Positions 15,219 to 15,244 of a DNA stretch of 15,244 nt are shown one piece after another. This DNA comes from CAZWVR01 sp964637235. GTDB taxonomy: Bacteria > Bacteroidota > Bacteroidia > Bacteroidales > S143-33. The stretch is taken from NCBI GenBank assembly GCA_964637235.1, contig CAZWVR010000059.1, positions 1 to 15,244 on the forward strand, in the 5' to 3' direction. The number at the start of each line of letters is the position of its first letter. Position 1 is the first letter of the stretch. Made by a program: the position numbers and the translations under genes. The notes beneath the pieces were generated by a model. That model made no database searches. It worked only from the letters and a program-made list of their open reading frames with translations, and was not told where the DNA came from.

Positions 15219-15244
15219 ATGTTAGTTGCCATAATAAAATTGAT
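15219..15244 (+). CDS. Possible start of a further plus-strand gene, truncated by the window
   Basis: An ATG follows the SurA stop after one base and the frame stays open for eight codons (MLVAIIKL) to the right edge. A hydrophobic start so close behind SurA would suit a third operon member, but eight codons prove nothing and the true start may lie beyond the window. Confidence 0.2.

Overview
The window looks like chromosomal DNA of a low-GC member of the Bacteroidota, probably Bacteroidales or a close relative. The evidence is a secreted protein ending in a type IX secretion (T9SS) sorting domain, promoter -7 elements of the TAnnTTTG type, almost no Shine-Dalgarno sequences, AT-rich intergenic DNA, and several proteins of recognisable Bacteroidota type. 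There is no rRNA or tRNA gene, so genus cannot be assigned.

Layout. Positions 1-5560 form a minus-strand operon: a very large (1668 aa) secreted protein of unknown function, followed two bases later by a DEDDy-type 3'-5' exonuclease that runs off the left edge. A 110-bp divergent promoter region (5561-5670) holds a perfect 10-bp tandem repeat beside the minus-strand -7 element. From 5671 all genes are on the plus strand. First come a DASS/SLC13 anion transporter and a small lipoprotein (5671-7606), closed by an AT-rich hairpin. Next come a T9SS-exported endonuclease I with Ig-like and choice-of-anchor J domains and a tandem universal stress protein (7864-10871), closed by a strong 12-bp terminator. 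A secreted leucine-rich-repeat protein follows (11069-12496). Then there is a 526-bp gene-free stretch, whose first half is clearly richer in GC than its surroundings and whose second half carries two good -7 elements. The window ends with a periplasmic folding operon: a SurA-N-like lipoprotein and a SurA-type protein with two parvulin domains (13023-15217).

Working together. Most products are envelope or secreted proteins. The nuclease would degrade extracellular DNA or RNA, the DASS carrier would import organic or inorganic anions, and the SurA pair would escort outer-membrane proteins across the periplasm. Only the exonuclease and the universal stress protein look cytoplasmic. I see no phage genes, transposase, CRISPR array, toxin-antitoxin pair or defence island. 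The most unusual items are the giant secreted protein with a winged-helix-like segment, the recently expanded leucine-rich repeats next to a GC-rich non-coding block, and a SurA whose two parvulin domains each keep only one of the two expected active-site histidines.
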